Shown here: positions 12,370-21,206 of the stretch, one piece after another
How the letters are laid out: every line of letters begins with the position of its first letter
How positions within the stretch are numbered: the stretch's first letter is position 1
Source of the DNA: Budvicia diplopodorum
GTDB taxonomy: Bacteria; Pseudomonadota; Gammaproteobacteria; Enterobacterales; Enterobacteriaceae
Assembly: GCF_009800925.1 (NCBI RefSeq)
Contig: NZ_WOYF01000005.1
Span: forward strand, 124,001 to 188,000
Reading direction: 5' to 3'
DNA length: 64,000 nucleotides
Notes under the pieces: model-generated
The model's input: only the letters and a program-made list of their open reading frames with translations
The model's database searches: none
Told to the model about the DNA's origin: nothing
Made by a program: the position numbers and the translations under genes

Positions 12370-13524
12370 CTACCGGCAGTTCGGCCCCTGTTTGATCGAA
12401 CACGGCGGCCCGGGTTGAATATGCCCGTTATCCGGCGCATAAATAATGTCTTCCGTTAGAAAATCCAGCACAGGTTTACGCTTAATCACAGCGCAGGCTA
12501 AGGTCCACGTCAGGATAAGCGGAATGGACAGAATAGGTAGAGGATCACTCCAGTCAGCCACCAAATCGCGACTTTTCCCATATATTTTTGCCGTTTTCCA
12601 CCATTTTCGCTGCATGACTATTTTATACAGCCATGCAGCTTTGAGCCCGTAACGCTGGCGCTTCATTATCAGTAACGATTCACCGGCATAGCCCGGCATA
12701 AATACGTCAGGCAGCGCCTCACCGAGCAATATTGCGCCATGAGTCAGCCTTGGATTACATTCGATAAAGTAATATTCATCGCCGTCATAGAGAAAATCCA
12801 GACCGATCGAGCCCGTCAGTTGGTGCGTCTGAATAAAGCGCTGCATATACTCAAATACCCGACGGGAACGATAGGGCGTAAACGTCAGACTGACGCTATT
12901 CTCAATGCCCAAATTGGTCTGGTAGCAGGCGTAGGCCAACAGTTTTCCCGCTCTGGCAAAGCCATAGGTACAGATCTGAATTCCGTTAATTTTTTGCTGC
13001 TTAACGTAATCACCCTGACGGCGAGAACGCAAACCGGATTGATCGGTAATAACCTGATTTCCGAAGCGTGAATAAACCGGCTTTAGAATAAACGCCTGCC
13101 AGTCGACCACTTCACCATCAAAATAGTCGGTCACGGGCGCAGGGATCCCGGCCTGAGCTGCCAGCTCTATATTGCTGAACTTACCGTGTAACCGCTCAAG
13201 TAGCCCTTGCTCCACAACGTCAAAACTCACTGCCAGCGCTCTTATTTCTGACTGAATTCGCCCGTAGTGCAGAATGTCTTCATTAACCGGAATCAACACG
13301 TCCGGCCGCTCACGTTCGAGTAATGACAGTAATTGATGGCTGAATTGCTCAAAATGGCTGACGGGGCTGGGGATCGCATGATAGTCAGAAACACAGTTTG
13401 AGAAGCGGCTAAACGTCAGGGTTTTATGCTCGATAATCGACACCTTCCAGCCTTTACGCTTCCACATTCGGGCCAAGGCTAAACAGATCGGAGAACGTCC
13501 TCCGGTTAGCATCACGTGCTTCAA
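12370..13524 (-). CDS. ATP-grasp domain ligase-like protein
   Basis: A 384-aa protein with the layout of ATP-grasp carboxylate-amine/thiol ligases. The N-terminal Rossmann-like segment is MLTGGRSPICLALARMW. The pre-ATP-grasp region includes RPDVLIPVNEDILH, followed by the lysine of ILKPVYSRFG. The metal-binding end is GSIGLDFLYDGDEYYFIECNPRLTHGAI, read in pieces, with the E.NPR signature. The C-terminal third holds a hydrophobic segment (LSIPLILTWTLACAVI) that may touch the membrane. The start overlaps the preceding acyltransferase stop by four bases, so the two are coupled. The substrate cannot be told. Confidence 0.8.
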   Translation of the reverse strand: MKHVMLTGGRSPICLALARMWKRKGWKVSIIEHKTLTFSRFSNCVSDYHAIPSPVSHFEQFSHQLLSLLERERPDVLIPVNEDILHYGRIQSEIRALAVSFDVVEQGLLERLHGKFSNIELAAQAGIPAPVTDYFDGEVVDWQAFILKPVYSRFGNQVITDQSGLRSRRQGDYVKQQKINGIQICTYGFARAGKLLAYACYQTNLGIENSVSLTFTPYRSRRVFEYMQRFIQTHQLTGSIGLDFLYDGDEYYFIECNPRLTHGAILLGEALPDVFMPGYAGESLLIMKRQRYGLKAAWLYKIVMQRKWWKTAKIYGKSRDLVADWSDPLPILSIPLILTWTLACAVIKRKPVLDFLTEDIIYAPDNGHIQPGPPCSIKQGPNCR

Positions 13525-14657
13525 AATATTCGCTCCTTACCAAATTTTTCGCCCAGCAGGTTAACCAGAGCGGCGAACAGTCGAAAAGCATAGCGACTAA
13601 GGCACGATGCCCGACGATCAAAATAGTAACTGTATTCCAGATGAACCTTCGCGCCGCGATGCATTTTATAAGCACCGGCACCGGAACTCATGTTTAGCAC
13701 TTTCCGCTCATCAACTTTCAGTAACGTAATGGCGCTGATAATCCGATACAGCCCGGCCTCTTTCGGGTAGCTAAAATCATAGCCAATGAGCGGCGTAGTC
13801 ATCACGCCCCGGCCGCTAAAAATGCCGGAAAAGCCGACCAGTAGCCGATCGTCAAAAATACCGAATAGCTCAACCGCACCGCTACCAACCATTTGGCTAA
13901 AATAACGTTGGGTAAACTGAGGATTATAAGCAGAATATTTATCCAGATAGAGCCGATCGTACTGTTGCTTTAGCCGCAGGCTATAGTCATCAACATCCTG
14001 CCTTATCTGGCGGATAGTCAGCGGCGTGTTGGCCATTAGGTGAAAATCCCCGACCACGCTTTTATGCTTCTTTTTTGTCTGGTAAAGCTTATCAGCAACA
14101 AAAATCTGGCGGGAAAAAATGCGGCGATAGCCCATTGAGCTCAACGTCGCCATCTGTTCACCGTGGGAATAGTCATTCAGCGAGCGATAAATAATACGCT
14201 GCGCCTTAAACCGGCCAACCACAAACTGATGAATCAGGCGTAGCTGCTCCGGGCTCCACTTCGGCTGCAGGTTCGTCGAGAGTAAGAAGTTACCAACGTA
14301 CAGCGCATCGTCCAAACGCAGGCGGTAAAAAAAATTCCCCATCGTGCGCAGCAACATTTTAAGCGGCTTCTTCCAGCGCCCGGCATCCACCAAGTCCAAC
14401 TCATCTTGCGTATAGTCAAAATAATGGGTGAGTAGAGAGGCGGTATAGGTTTTCTGGCGCTCTGTCGCAACCTGCACCAACATAGTGAGTTCACCGTCAA
14501 CCTCAAGCGCATAGCAGCGCGTTGACTCCGGCAAATTGGCGATCATCTCTTCAGGCTTTTGCGCCAGAAAACTGTTGAGATAGGGATAAAACGGGTGATG
14601 GTACAGCGTACAGCGCACAAAATCCGTACCATCGTAAAGCGTAATATTGCTACCCAT
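13521..14657 (-). CDS. GNAT/FemAB-like acyltransferase domain protein
   Basis: A 378-aa protein from ATG 14657 (MGSNITLYDG), preceded by a strong GGGGAG site; an upstream in-frame ATG at 14693 is less likely. The C-terminal half resembles BioF2-like/FemAB GNAT folds, with AVELFGIFDDRLLVGFSGI (beta strands of the core) and YPKEAGLYRIISAITLLKV followed by LNMSSGAGAYKMHRGA, a typical acyl-CoA-site end. The assignment is by fold-level pattern, not by a named family. Translationally coupled to the ATP-grasp gene, suggesting the two act on the same small molecule or peptide. Confidence 0.65.
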   Translation of the reverse strand: MGSNITLYDGTDFVRCTLYHHPFYPYLNSFLAQKPEEMIANLPESTRCYALEVDGELTMLVQVATERQKTYTASLLTHYFDYTQDELDLVDAGRWKKPLKMLLRTMGNFFYRLRLDDALYVGNFLLSTNLQPKWSPEQLRLIHQFVVGRFKAQRIIYRSLNDYSHGEQMATLSSMGYRRIFSRQIFVADKLYQTKKKHKSVVGDFHLMANTPLTIRQIRQDVDDYSLRLKQQYDRLYLDKYSAYNPQFTQRYFSQMVGSGAVELFGIFDDRLLVGFSGIFSGRGVMTTPLIGYDFSYPKEAGLYRIISAITLLKVDERKVLNMSSGAGAYKMHRGAKVHLEYSYYFDRRASCLSRYAFRLFAALVNLLGEKFGKERIF

Positions 14658-14766
14658 ATCAGCTCCCCTTTCACGGTCTGAGATCGGCCGCACGCCACTG
14701 CCTCAGGCGAAGGCGAGGAGTTTCAAACTCAATAAGTTGGCTCATAAATGTAGCGTTAAGCTCCCG

Positions 14767-16146
14767 CTAAACCATGGTGTAGGCTTTTTCCTGACTTCCT
14801 TTATCATCGTCGTCATCCTTATTACCGGATTTATTCTCTCCCGGCTCGCTGACTACAATAGCATGTGGTTCCTGAATCACTTCCGGTGCAGGCATACTTT
14901 CGTGGATCATATGCTCATCAAAGCTGGGGTTTAACGCAGGCGACAGCGGCGAACTCATCAGGCTATCGGGCATCGCAATATGGGGCAGCGGGGCATCTTC
15001 GACAAACTGTTCCTCGTCTTTTTTCACCGTACTGCCCAAGAAGGTCATCATCAGCCCGCACAGCGCAAAGAACGCATACAGGACATTGCCGCCCAACGGC
15101 TGCATTAACGCACCGACAATCAGCGGCCCGATACTCGCGCCAACGCCAAACGACATCAGTAAACAGGCCGCCAGCGACACCCGTCTTTCGGGTTCAATCA
15201 GGTCATTAGCCAAAGCGACCACTAACGGATAAAGGGTAAACTGCAGCATGCCAACGATAAAACCAATGGCTAATAAAAAGTGAAAGGAAATATGGGGCCA
15301 TATGGCCAGCGGAAGGGCTGAGAGCGCCAGCAACAGCGCATTAATGCGCATCAATACCGTACGGTTGTATCGGTCAGACAGCCAGCTTAGCGGGAGCTGG
15401 GCCACCAGCCCGGCAAAAATAGACACCGCCATAAACAGGCCGGTCTGCTGGGTGGAAAGCGACTGTAGGCTGGAGTAAACCGGCGCTAGCCCATAGAAAG
15501 AGCCAACCACCATGCCAACCACTAAGGTAGAGAGCAGAATTTTAGGAATCGAGCCGATAAAGAACTTCAGCTCCATTGGAGCCGGGGAGATTTGCTGGGC
15601 GTGGCTACGAGTAGTCAGCGCGATTGGCACCAGACAAAGTGAGAAGCAAAGCGCAATAATCAGCAACGAGCTCAGGCCTAAATCCGGCTGTAGCATCAGC
15701 ACTATTTGCCCTAACGCCATGCCAAGGTAAGAGGCAGCCATATAAAAACCGAAAACCACGCCGCGCTGATTAGGCTCAGCCTGATCGTTAAACCAGCTTT
15801 CGAGCACCATATATTGGCACATCATACACAAACCGATAATCAGCCGCAGAACGACCCAAACGGGGATAAACTCGGTTAGCCCATGCGTTAGCACGGCGGC
15901 AGTAATAATACCGGCACAGGCAACATAGGCCCGAATATGGCCGACTCTGGCGATCAAAAAATGGCCAACCTTACCGCCGATAACTAAGCCAATGTAGTTG
16001 GCCGCAATAATCGCACCGATTAATGCACCGCTCACGTTGACCGCAGCCAGGCGCAAAGAGATATAGGTGGTAAGAAGGCCTGAACCTAACAGCATGATCA
16101 TCGTTGTGGTATACAGCGGAAAAAATACGCCCAGTGCTTTTTTCAC
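14767..16146 (-). CDS. MFS transporter, YcaD-like, with acidic C-terminal tail
   Basis: Major facilitator protein of 459 aa. About 12 hydrophobic segments fill residues 5-390. The MFS loop 2-3 position is degenerate (GGKVGHFLIARVGHIRAY), and SWLSDRYNRTVLMR follows the seventh segment. It resembles the YcaD group. The last 70 residues are hydrophilic and end in NKDDDDDKGSQEK, unusual for the family. It lies 109 bases upstream of the acyltransferase on the same strand and may be its exporter, but no shared motif proves this. Confidence 0.82.
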   Translation of the reverse strand: MKKALGVFFPLYTTTMIMLLGSGLLTTYISLRLAAVNVSGALIGAIIAANYIGLVIGGKVGHFLIARVGHIRAYVACAGIITAAVLTHGLTEFIPVWVVLRLIIGLCMMCQYMVLESWFNDQAEPNQRGVVFGFYMAASYLGMALGQIVLMLQPDLGLSSLLIIALCFSLCLVPIALTTRSHAQQISPAPMELKFFIGSIPKILLSTLVVGMVVGSFYGLAPVYSSLQSLSTQQTGLFMAVSIFAGLVAQLPLSWLSDRYNRTVLMRINALLLALSALPLAIWPHISFHFLLAIGFIVGMLQFTLYPLVVALANDLIEPERRVSLAACLLMSFGVGASIGPLIVGALMQPLGGNVLYAFFALCGLMMTFLGSTVKKDEEQFVEDAPLPHIAMPDSLMSSPLSPALNPSFDEHMIHESMPAPEVIQEPHAIVVSEPGENKSGNKDDDDDKGSQEKAYTMV

Positions 16147-16192
16147 GACACCATCCTGATTTTACCCGTTGAAATCATAGCCCCGATAGTAA

Positions 16193-16227
16193 CAAAAAAA
16201 ACCGACATATTGGGTGAATATGCCGGT
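16193..16227 (-). terminator. Intrinsic terminator between lipoprotein and MFS genes
   Basis: On the minus strand, an 11-base-pair stem ACCGGCATATT/AATATGTCGGT with one G-T pair and a CACCC loop is followed by eight T residues. It is about 145 bases beyond the lipoprotein terminator, so it must end a separate short transcript or read-through. Confidence 0.82.
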
Positions 16228-16255
16228 TTTTGTCGGAAATTTCACTTAACTTCAA

Positions 16256-16309
16256 TTAATTTCGACACTGTGCGCAGAATGGCGGCCAATCGATTTCCCG
16301 CGTCTTCAT
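16256..16309 (-). CDS. Possible 17-codon small ORF
   Basis: ATG 16309 to TAA 16256 would encode a 17-residue peptide, MKTREIDWPPFCAQCRN, with two Cys in a C-x2-C spacing. AGGA sits five to six bases upstream of the ATG. It lies in the segment between two minus-strand terminators. No family is recognised; such short frames arise by chance, so this is a suggestion only. Confidence 0.25.
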   Translation of the reverse strand: MKTREIDWPPFCAQCRN

Positions 16310-16372
16310 CTCATTCCTGCGAGCTTCGGTTCGAAAACTTTATTGCTCATTAAAAGCTGCTCATCAAAAATA

Positions 16373-16402
16373 GTCAGGGGGCTTATGTGTAAGCCCCCTG
16401 AC
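16373..16402 (-). terminator. Terminator of lipoprotein gene
   Basis: Perfect 13-base-pair stem GTCAGGGGGCTTA/TAAGCCCCCTGAC with a four-base loop, followed on the minus strand by TATTTTTG. It lies 30 bases after the stop codon. Confidence 0.85.
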
Positions 16403-16432
16403 GTTTAATACGATGGATGTTCTATCGAGATA

Positions 16433-16828
16433 TTACTGATACAGCGCTTGCTGCTGTGCCAGATTCTTTTGGATATCGCTATCGATATTGGCCGACCAGC
16501 TATTGTAACTACCAGGGACCTTTTCCATGCCCAGAGTTAAATTTTGGCTGCCAACGTACTGGATAGAGTACTGTGATGAAGTATAAGGAATACGAATATC
16601 AACTGAGCTTTGACGCGTTACCAGTCGACCGGTAATGACACCATCACGAACCTTCTTCATCTCCCAGCCATGGCCGGTGCCCGCATCAATGATCGCTTTT
16701 TCAATTTGCGCCGCAGTAAAACTACCGTTGATAACGGAAGTCTTATTACGAGCAGGCTCATTTCCGCTACAGCCAGCAATAAGGATAATGGCAATGATAC
16801 TGATAAACAGTGCTTTTAAACTTCTCAT
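16433..16828 (-). CDS. Small lipoprotein of unknown function
   Basis: A 131-aa protein with a lipoprotein signal peptide: MRSLKALFISIIAIILIAGC, with lipidation expected at the Cys of LIAGC. Residue +2 is Ser, which favours outer-membrane sorting by Lol. The mature part is a compact domain of about 110 residues with SVDIRIPYTSSQYSIQYVGS. This resembles small conserved enterobacterial lipoproteins, but I cannot name a family. It is monocistronic, with its own terminator. Confidence 0.75.
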   Translation of the reverse strand: MRSLKALFISIIAIILIAGCSGNEPARNKTSVINGSFTAAQIEKAIIDAGTGHGWEMKKVRDGVITGRLVTRQSSVDIRIPYTSSQYSIQYVGSQNLTLGMEKVPGSYNSWSANIDSDIQKNLAQQQALYQ

Positions 16829-17195
16829 AGATTTATACTCTCCATTTTAACCAACTGGGAAAAATATCGTTTATTTTTCCACATCCCATAAAATCACAGC
16901 CAGATGATACGCTAATATTTGGTCAGTTAGCTAATAGATGATGAAAAAAACGGCAACACAAGGTGTAAAATAATCGTTTGCCTAGTGATAAATATAGCCT
17001 CATTACCAACTTGATAGATAAAGGTTGGGGTAAGCATTATTAGCGAAATAAAAACCATCAGTGGGTAACCCTGAATAAATAAACGCCTTGAGTTTAGACT
17101 GAAATATCATTTTTACCGCTATAGGCTCTATTTTTATAAATATTTATGCATAAATATAATATCATGGCAGCTATCTTTAGCGGCACAGCAAACTT
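16829..17195. other. A/T-rich upstream region of APE cluster
   Basis: About 370 bases between the divergent lipoprotein gene and apeC. It is strongly A/T-rich (for example TTTTTATAAATATTTATGC near 17130) and must hold the promoter of the long APE operon, but no operator can be named. No coding sequence is seen. Confidence 0.5.
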
Positions 17196-17921
17196 ATGAC
17201 GTATTCACTCAACATTCTGGGCTGGCACGCACTGGCTCCCGGGTTATCTACCTCAGAACAGTGGGTGAATTGGTCTGCCGGTGAAACGCAGGAACTTTCA
17301 GGCGATCTCGCCAAAAGCCAACTCATTCCGATGATGACCGCTCGCCGGATGAGTATTCCTAGCCGGTTAGCCGTAGAAGTGGGCCTCACGCTGCTGGAAC
17401 AACGGCCCGACGCCGCCGTATTTATCAGCCGACACGGCGAACTGGAAAGAACCTATAAAATTATCGAAAGCCTGTGTCTACAGCAGGATATCTCACCGAC
17501 GGATTTTGCGATGTCTGTTCATAATACGGCGGCCGGATTGCTAACTATTAGCGGAAAAGCTGCGTTGCCGCTCGCATCGTTATCCGCCGGTATTGATGGA
17601 TTCCAACAAGGCATGTTAGAAGTACAGGCAATGTTAGCCGGTGGGGCGAAGAAAGTGTTATTAGTCGATTTTGACGGTGCAGTTCCGCAGGCTTATCACA
17701 GCCAAACGGCACATCAGAACCCCCCTTATGCGGTGGGGTTACTGATAAGCGCCGGTGTCGAATTACGCTGCCAGCAAATAAATAAAAGTTCACCAGATAC
17801 AACCGTCATTGAGCAAAACTCGCTACCACAAAGCTTACGCTTTGTTCGACACTGGTTGAATAACGATCCACAGTTTACCCTACAAGGAATGAGGTCTGAC
17901 TGGCAATGGAAACAATCATAA
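17196..17921 (+). CDS. apeC: APE chain length factor (ketosynthase-like, no catalytic Cys)
   Basis: First gene of the aryl polyene cluster. The 241-aa product is a shortened ketosynthase-fold protein; where active KS enzymes have TACSS, this one reads MSVHNTAAG, so the nucleophilic Cys is missing. In characterised APE systems ApeC pairs with the active KS ApeO and sets chain length. It overlaps apeD by 16 bases. Function is inferred from family and position. Confidence 0.85.
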   Translation: MTYSLNILGWHALAPGLSTSEQWVNWSAGETQELSGDLAKSQLIPMMTARRMSIPSRLAVEVGLTLLEQRPDAAVFISRHGELERTYKIIESLCLQQDISPTDFAMSVHNTAAGLLTISGKAALPLASLSAGIDGFQQGMLEVQAMLAGGAKKVLLVDFDGAVPQAYHSQTAHQNPPYAVGLLISAGVELRCQQINKSSPDTTVIEQNSLPQSLRFVRHWLNNDPQFTLQGMRSDWQWKQS

Positions 17922-18724
17922 CCGATGCTCACGAGCGTTCATCGTTGTTAAACCAAATCTGGCGCATGGTTGCTACCGGACTGTGTTTTATGCTGTTTGG
18001 CATCGGCGGCCTATTCATGTCGACCTTTTGGTTTCCACTCCTGCACTTAGTGGTTAAAGATCGACAACGCTGCACCCGCCTGACCCAAAATAGCATTCGC
18101 TTCAGCTTTCAGTGTCTTCTGAGGTTAATGCGCCTGCTCGGGTGTATGGATTATCAGTTTTATGGTATCGATAAGCTACAGCAAGACAGCGGCTGCATTG
18201 TCGTCGCCAACCACCCCAGTCTCTTAGACTACGTTTTTTTGGCCTCCGTAATGCCACGCTGCGACTGCATTGTTAAACAAAAGCTACTGAGTAATCCGTT
18301 TGTACGCGGCGTGATCCTAGCAGCCGGATACATTGCCAATTCAGAACCCGACGCATTACTGTCAGAATGTAAAAATAAGCTGGATCAGCAGGGTATCATT
18401 CTGATATTTCCCGAAGGAACACGCTCTACTCTAGGAGAGGAAATGCATCTACAGCGGGGGGCCGCAAATATTGCCTTACGGTGCCGGGTAAATATCCGTA
18501 TCGTCAATATTCAATGCGACCAACCAATGCTGACGAAACAGCGAAAATGGTATAATCTTTTGCCGAAGAAACCGCTATTTCAGATAGTTGTCAAAGAAAG
18601 GATCGGCGTAAATGATTATATCGCTGATGGCGATGCCTCCCCGGCTATTGCTGCTCGTCATTTGACACAGCTTTTAAACAAAAAACTCCAGCCAGAGCCA
18701 GCTCAAACTAATGAGAAAAAATAA
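17906..18724 (+). CDS. apeD: APE lysophospholipid-type acyltransferase
   Basis: A 272-aa PlsC-like acyltransferase. A hydrophobic N-terminal segment is at residues about 22-48 (LCFMLFGIGGLFMSTFWF). The HX4D motif is in NHPSLLD, and the second signature is FPEGTRS. It probably acylates a lipid or glycolipid part of the polyene product at the inner membrane. Its TAA overlaps the apeE ATG by one base, so translation is coupled. Confidence 0.9.
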   Translation: METIITDAHERSSLLNQIWRMVATGLCFMLFGIGGLFMSTFWFPLLHLVVKDRQRCTRLTQNSIRFSFQCLLRLMRLLGCMDYQFYGIDKLQQDSGCIVVANHPSLLDYVFLASVMPRCDCIVKQKLLSNPFVRGVILAAGYIANSEPDALLSECKNKLDQQGIILIFPEGTRSTLGEEMHLQRGAANIALRCRVNIRIVNIQCDQPMLTKQRKWYNLLPKKPLFQIVVKERIGVNDYIADGDASPAIAARHLTQLLNKKLQPEPAQTNEKK

Positions 18725-18984
18725 TGGATGTTTTACAAAACGAAATTAAAACCCTTATCATTGAATCCCTCAATTTGGAGGGGATGACTCCCGACGAGAT
18801 TGACACAGCAGCGCCGCTGTTTGGTGAAGGTCTAGGTTTAGATTCGATTGACGCATTAGAGTTAGGTTTAGCCATTAAGAATCGTTATGGCGTTGTTCTT
18901 TCTGCTGAAAGTGAAGATACCAAAAAACACTTCTACTCAGTCGCATCACTCGCTGAGCTTGTCAATTCACAGCGCGGAAAATAG
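18724..18984 (+). CDS. apeE: APE acyl carrier protein 1
   Basis: An 86-aa acyl carrier protein with the phosphopantetheine attachment site GLGLDSIDALEL; the modified Ser is residue 41. It carries starter or growing polyene chains on its 4'-phosphopantetheine arm. The cluster's own phosphopantetheinyl transferase at 30797 is the likely activator. Coupled to apeD by a one-base overlap. Confidence 0.93.
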   Translation: MDVLQNEIKTLIIESLNLEGMTPDEIDTAAPLFGEGLGLDSIDALELGLAIKNRYGVVLSAESEDTKKHFYSVASLAELVNSQRGK

Positions 18985-18999
18985 CCAAGGTAATAACTA

Positions 19000-19248
19000 A
19001 TGGATAAACAACAAATTTTTCAAGAAATCTCATCCATCATGGTGAAGCTTTTTGAACTCGATGCGCAAGATATCAAACTTGATTCAAAGCTGTACGAAGA
19101 TTTAGAACTAGACAGTATCGACGCGGTAGATCTGGTGGTTCATCTACAAAAAATGACCGGTAAAAAAATCAATCCAGAGATATTTAAAACCGTTCGTACC
19201 GTTGAAGATGTAGTGAATGCCATCGATCAACTGTTAAAAAATAAATAG
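19000..19248 (+). CDS. apeF: APE acyl carrier protein 2
   Basis: An 82-aa acyl carrier protein; LELDSIDAVDL places the phosphopantetheine Ser at residue 39. It starts 15 bases after apeE with a good AAGGT site. Two distinct carriers are the rule in APE clusters, one probably for the starter and one for elongation, but which does which cannot be read from sequence. Confidence 0.93.
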   Translation: MDKQQIFQEISSIMVKLFELDAQDIKLDSKLYEDLELDSIDAVDLVVHLQKMTGKKINPEIFKTVRTVEDVVNAIDQLLKNK

Positions 19249-19263
19249 TGTGACGGGCTACCG

Positions 19264-19860
19264 GTGAGCAGCGCTAGCGCTACAGCTCCGAGATCCTCAA
19301 CGCTGAGGCGGATAATTCAGTGGATTAGCGCTCTGGCGGCTATCGGCTATCCTTTTGCCGTCTATTTCGGCCTGAATTATTGGGGTATTAGCATATTAGC
19401 CCCGCTGCTGATCGTTTTGTTTGCCAGCCGGTTAACATTAACGCAGGGAAAACTCCGCCAGCTATCGTGGCTAATGAAGGCCTTCGCCATACTCGGAATT
19501 CTGCTGGCGCTCGCCAGTTGGCTACTAAAGCAAAACCACTGGTTGCTTTACTACCCGGTAGTGGTCAGCGCACTCCTTCTGGTGCTGTTTAGCCATTCAC
19601 TGTTTAATCCACCGCCCATTGTCGAACGGCTGGCCCGGTTAACCGAGCCTGATTTATCGGAAGAAGGTGTGCGCTACACACGAAAAGTCACTCAGGTATG
19701 GTGTCTGTTTTTTATGATTAACGGCAGCATTGCGCTTTTTACCTGCCTGCATGGAGATATATCCCTGTGGACTTTATATAACGGGGCTATCAGCTACTTT
19801 TTAATGGGAATATTAATGTGCACGGAATGGATAATCAGAAAAACGCAGCGTCGCGCCTGA
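19264..19860 (+). CDS. apeG: APE integral membrane protein (COG4648 type)
   Basis: A 198-aa membrane protein starting at GTG 19264. Five or six hydrophobic segments are visible, for example YWGISILAPLLIVLFAS and LYYPVVVSALLLVLFSH. It has no known enzymatic motif. Its conserved place between the carriers and the ligase matches ApeG of other APE clusters. Its 3' end overlaps apeH. Confidence 0.85.
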   Translation: MSSASATAPRSSTLRRIIQWISALAAIGYPFAVYFGLNYWGISILAPLLIVLFASRLTLTQGKLRQLSWLMKAFAILGILLALASWLLKQNHWLLYYPVVVSALLLVLFSHSLFNPPPIVERLARLTEPDLSEEGVRYTRKVTQVWCLFFMINGSIALFTCLHGDISLWTLYNGAISYFLMGILMCTEWIIRKTQRRA

Positions 19861-21206
19861 CTCTCCCCCTGAGCCACGTTCTCTGCGAGAGTCGCCCATC
19901 CGATACGCTTATAGCCTGGCGCGATACGCAACCCTTACTTTTATCCGATTTTCGCCATCGGGTCAGTACGCTGGTAGCCAAACTCCGGTCATCACCGCAA
20001 CCGCGCTGGGCGCTCTGTTTTGACGACAGTTATCTGTTTTCCGTCGCGCTGCTGGCGTTGCTCTATTCGGGCAAAACGCCGGTTATACCCGGTCATTGTC
20101 GCCAGTCACTTTTGCAACAACAGCGGCTTAACAATGCTTTTGACGGCCTGCTAACCGATCGTGAACTACGGCTAGATTGCCCAACGCTGGCTCTCTCGGT
20201 CGAACGGCTGAACCTTCGCGACCCGGCAGAGAAACTGCCCGACTGGCCCGACAATGCCGAAATTATTCTATTTACCTCGGGTTCAACCGGTCAGCCAAAG
20301 CCGGTGTATAAGCCCGTCAGTCTATTAGAAGCTGAAAGCGAACTGCTGGCTCAAAACTGGGGCGAACGGCTAAGCGGAACGCGAATTGCCGCCACGGTTT
20401 CTCACCAACACTTATACGGCCTGACATTCCGCATTCTGCTGCCGCTGGCCCTTGGGCTGCCGTTTCATGCGCAAATAACCGAATATCATGAGCAGCTCGG
20501 TCCGCTGACCAAAAACTCACTAACGCTGATTGCCAGCCCGGCCTATTTAAAGCGCTTAGACCCCAATCTGGCACCGTTAAACTGCGCCATGGTTATCTCT
20601 GCCGGTGGCCCATTAAACCTTGATGAAGCGTGCCGGGTGAAGCAACTGCTCAAAGTGCTACCCGTCGAAATTTATGGCACCAGCGAAACCGGCGTTATTG
20701 CCTGGCGTCAGCAGGAAACGCCAAAACAACCGTGGTCTCCTTTTCACGGAGTCTGCGTCGCTCAGCAGGCTGACGGCACCATTGCCGTGACTTCCCCGCT
20801 GTTTAACGGCGATGTAGGCCACGGCATTCACGATGAAATTAGTCTGGATCCTAAGGGTTTCCATCTGCTTGGACGAAAAGACCGAATAATAAAAATCGAA
20901 GAAAAGCGCCTGTCGCTAACCGAAGTCGAGCTTCGCCTTATGGCGCTGGATGAAATCAGCGATGCTGCCGTTATTCCCGTCACTCAGGGAGATCGAACCA
21001 TTCTGGCCGCTGCCATCGTATTGACCGAGTCGGGTGAACGTATCCGGCTGAAAAGCGATACTTATCTGACACAATATTTACGCCAGTCGCTCAGGCAATG
21101 GCTTGAGCCCGTGGCGTTACCCAAACGCTGGCGCATTCTATCGTCTATTCCAATAAACCCTCAGAGCAAGCGGGCTTACGGCGAATTACAGGAACTGTTT
21201 CTATGA
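19827..21206 (+). CDS. apeH: APE acyl/aryl-CoA ligase (AMP-binding)
   Basis: Adenylate-forming enzyme, 459 aa, that activates the aryl starter acid and loads it on a carrier. The P-loop-like motif is FTSGSTGQPKPVYK, A5 is YGTSETG, and the hinge is GRKDRIIKIEEKRL, so the active site looks complete. I use ATG 19827; GTG 19818 in frame would add three residues. It overlaps apeG by 34 bases and apeI by four. Confidence 0.9.
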   Translation: MDNQKNAASRLTLPLSHVLCESRPSDTLIAWRDTQPLLLSDFRHRVSTLVAKLRSSPQPRWALCFDDSYLFSVALLALLYSGKTPVIPGHCRQSLLQQQRLNNAFDGLLTDRELRLDCPTLALSVERLNLRDPAEKLPDWPDNAEIILFTSGSTGQPKPVYKPVSLLEAESELLAQNWGERLSGTRIAATVSHQHLYGLTFRILLPLALGLPFHAQITEYHEQLGPLTKNSLTLIASPAYLKRLDPNLAPLNCAMVISAGGPLNLDEACRVKQLLKVLPVEIYGTSETGVIAWRQQETPKQPWSPFHGVCVAQQADGTIAVTSPLFNGDVGHGIHDEISLDPKGFHLLGRKDRIIKIEEKRLSLTEVELRLMALDEISDAAVIPVTQGDRTILAAAIVLTESGERIRLKSDTYLTQYLRQSLRQWLEPVALPKRWRILSSIPINPQSKRAYGELQELFL

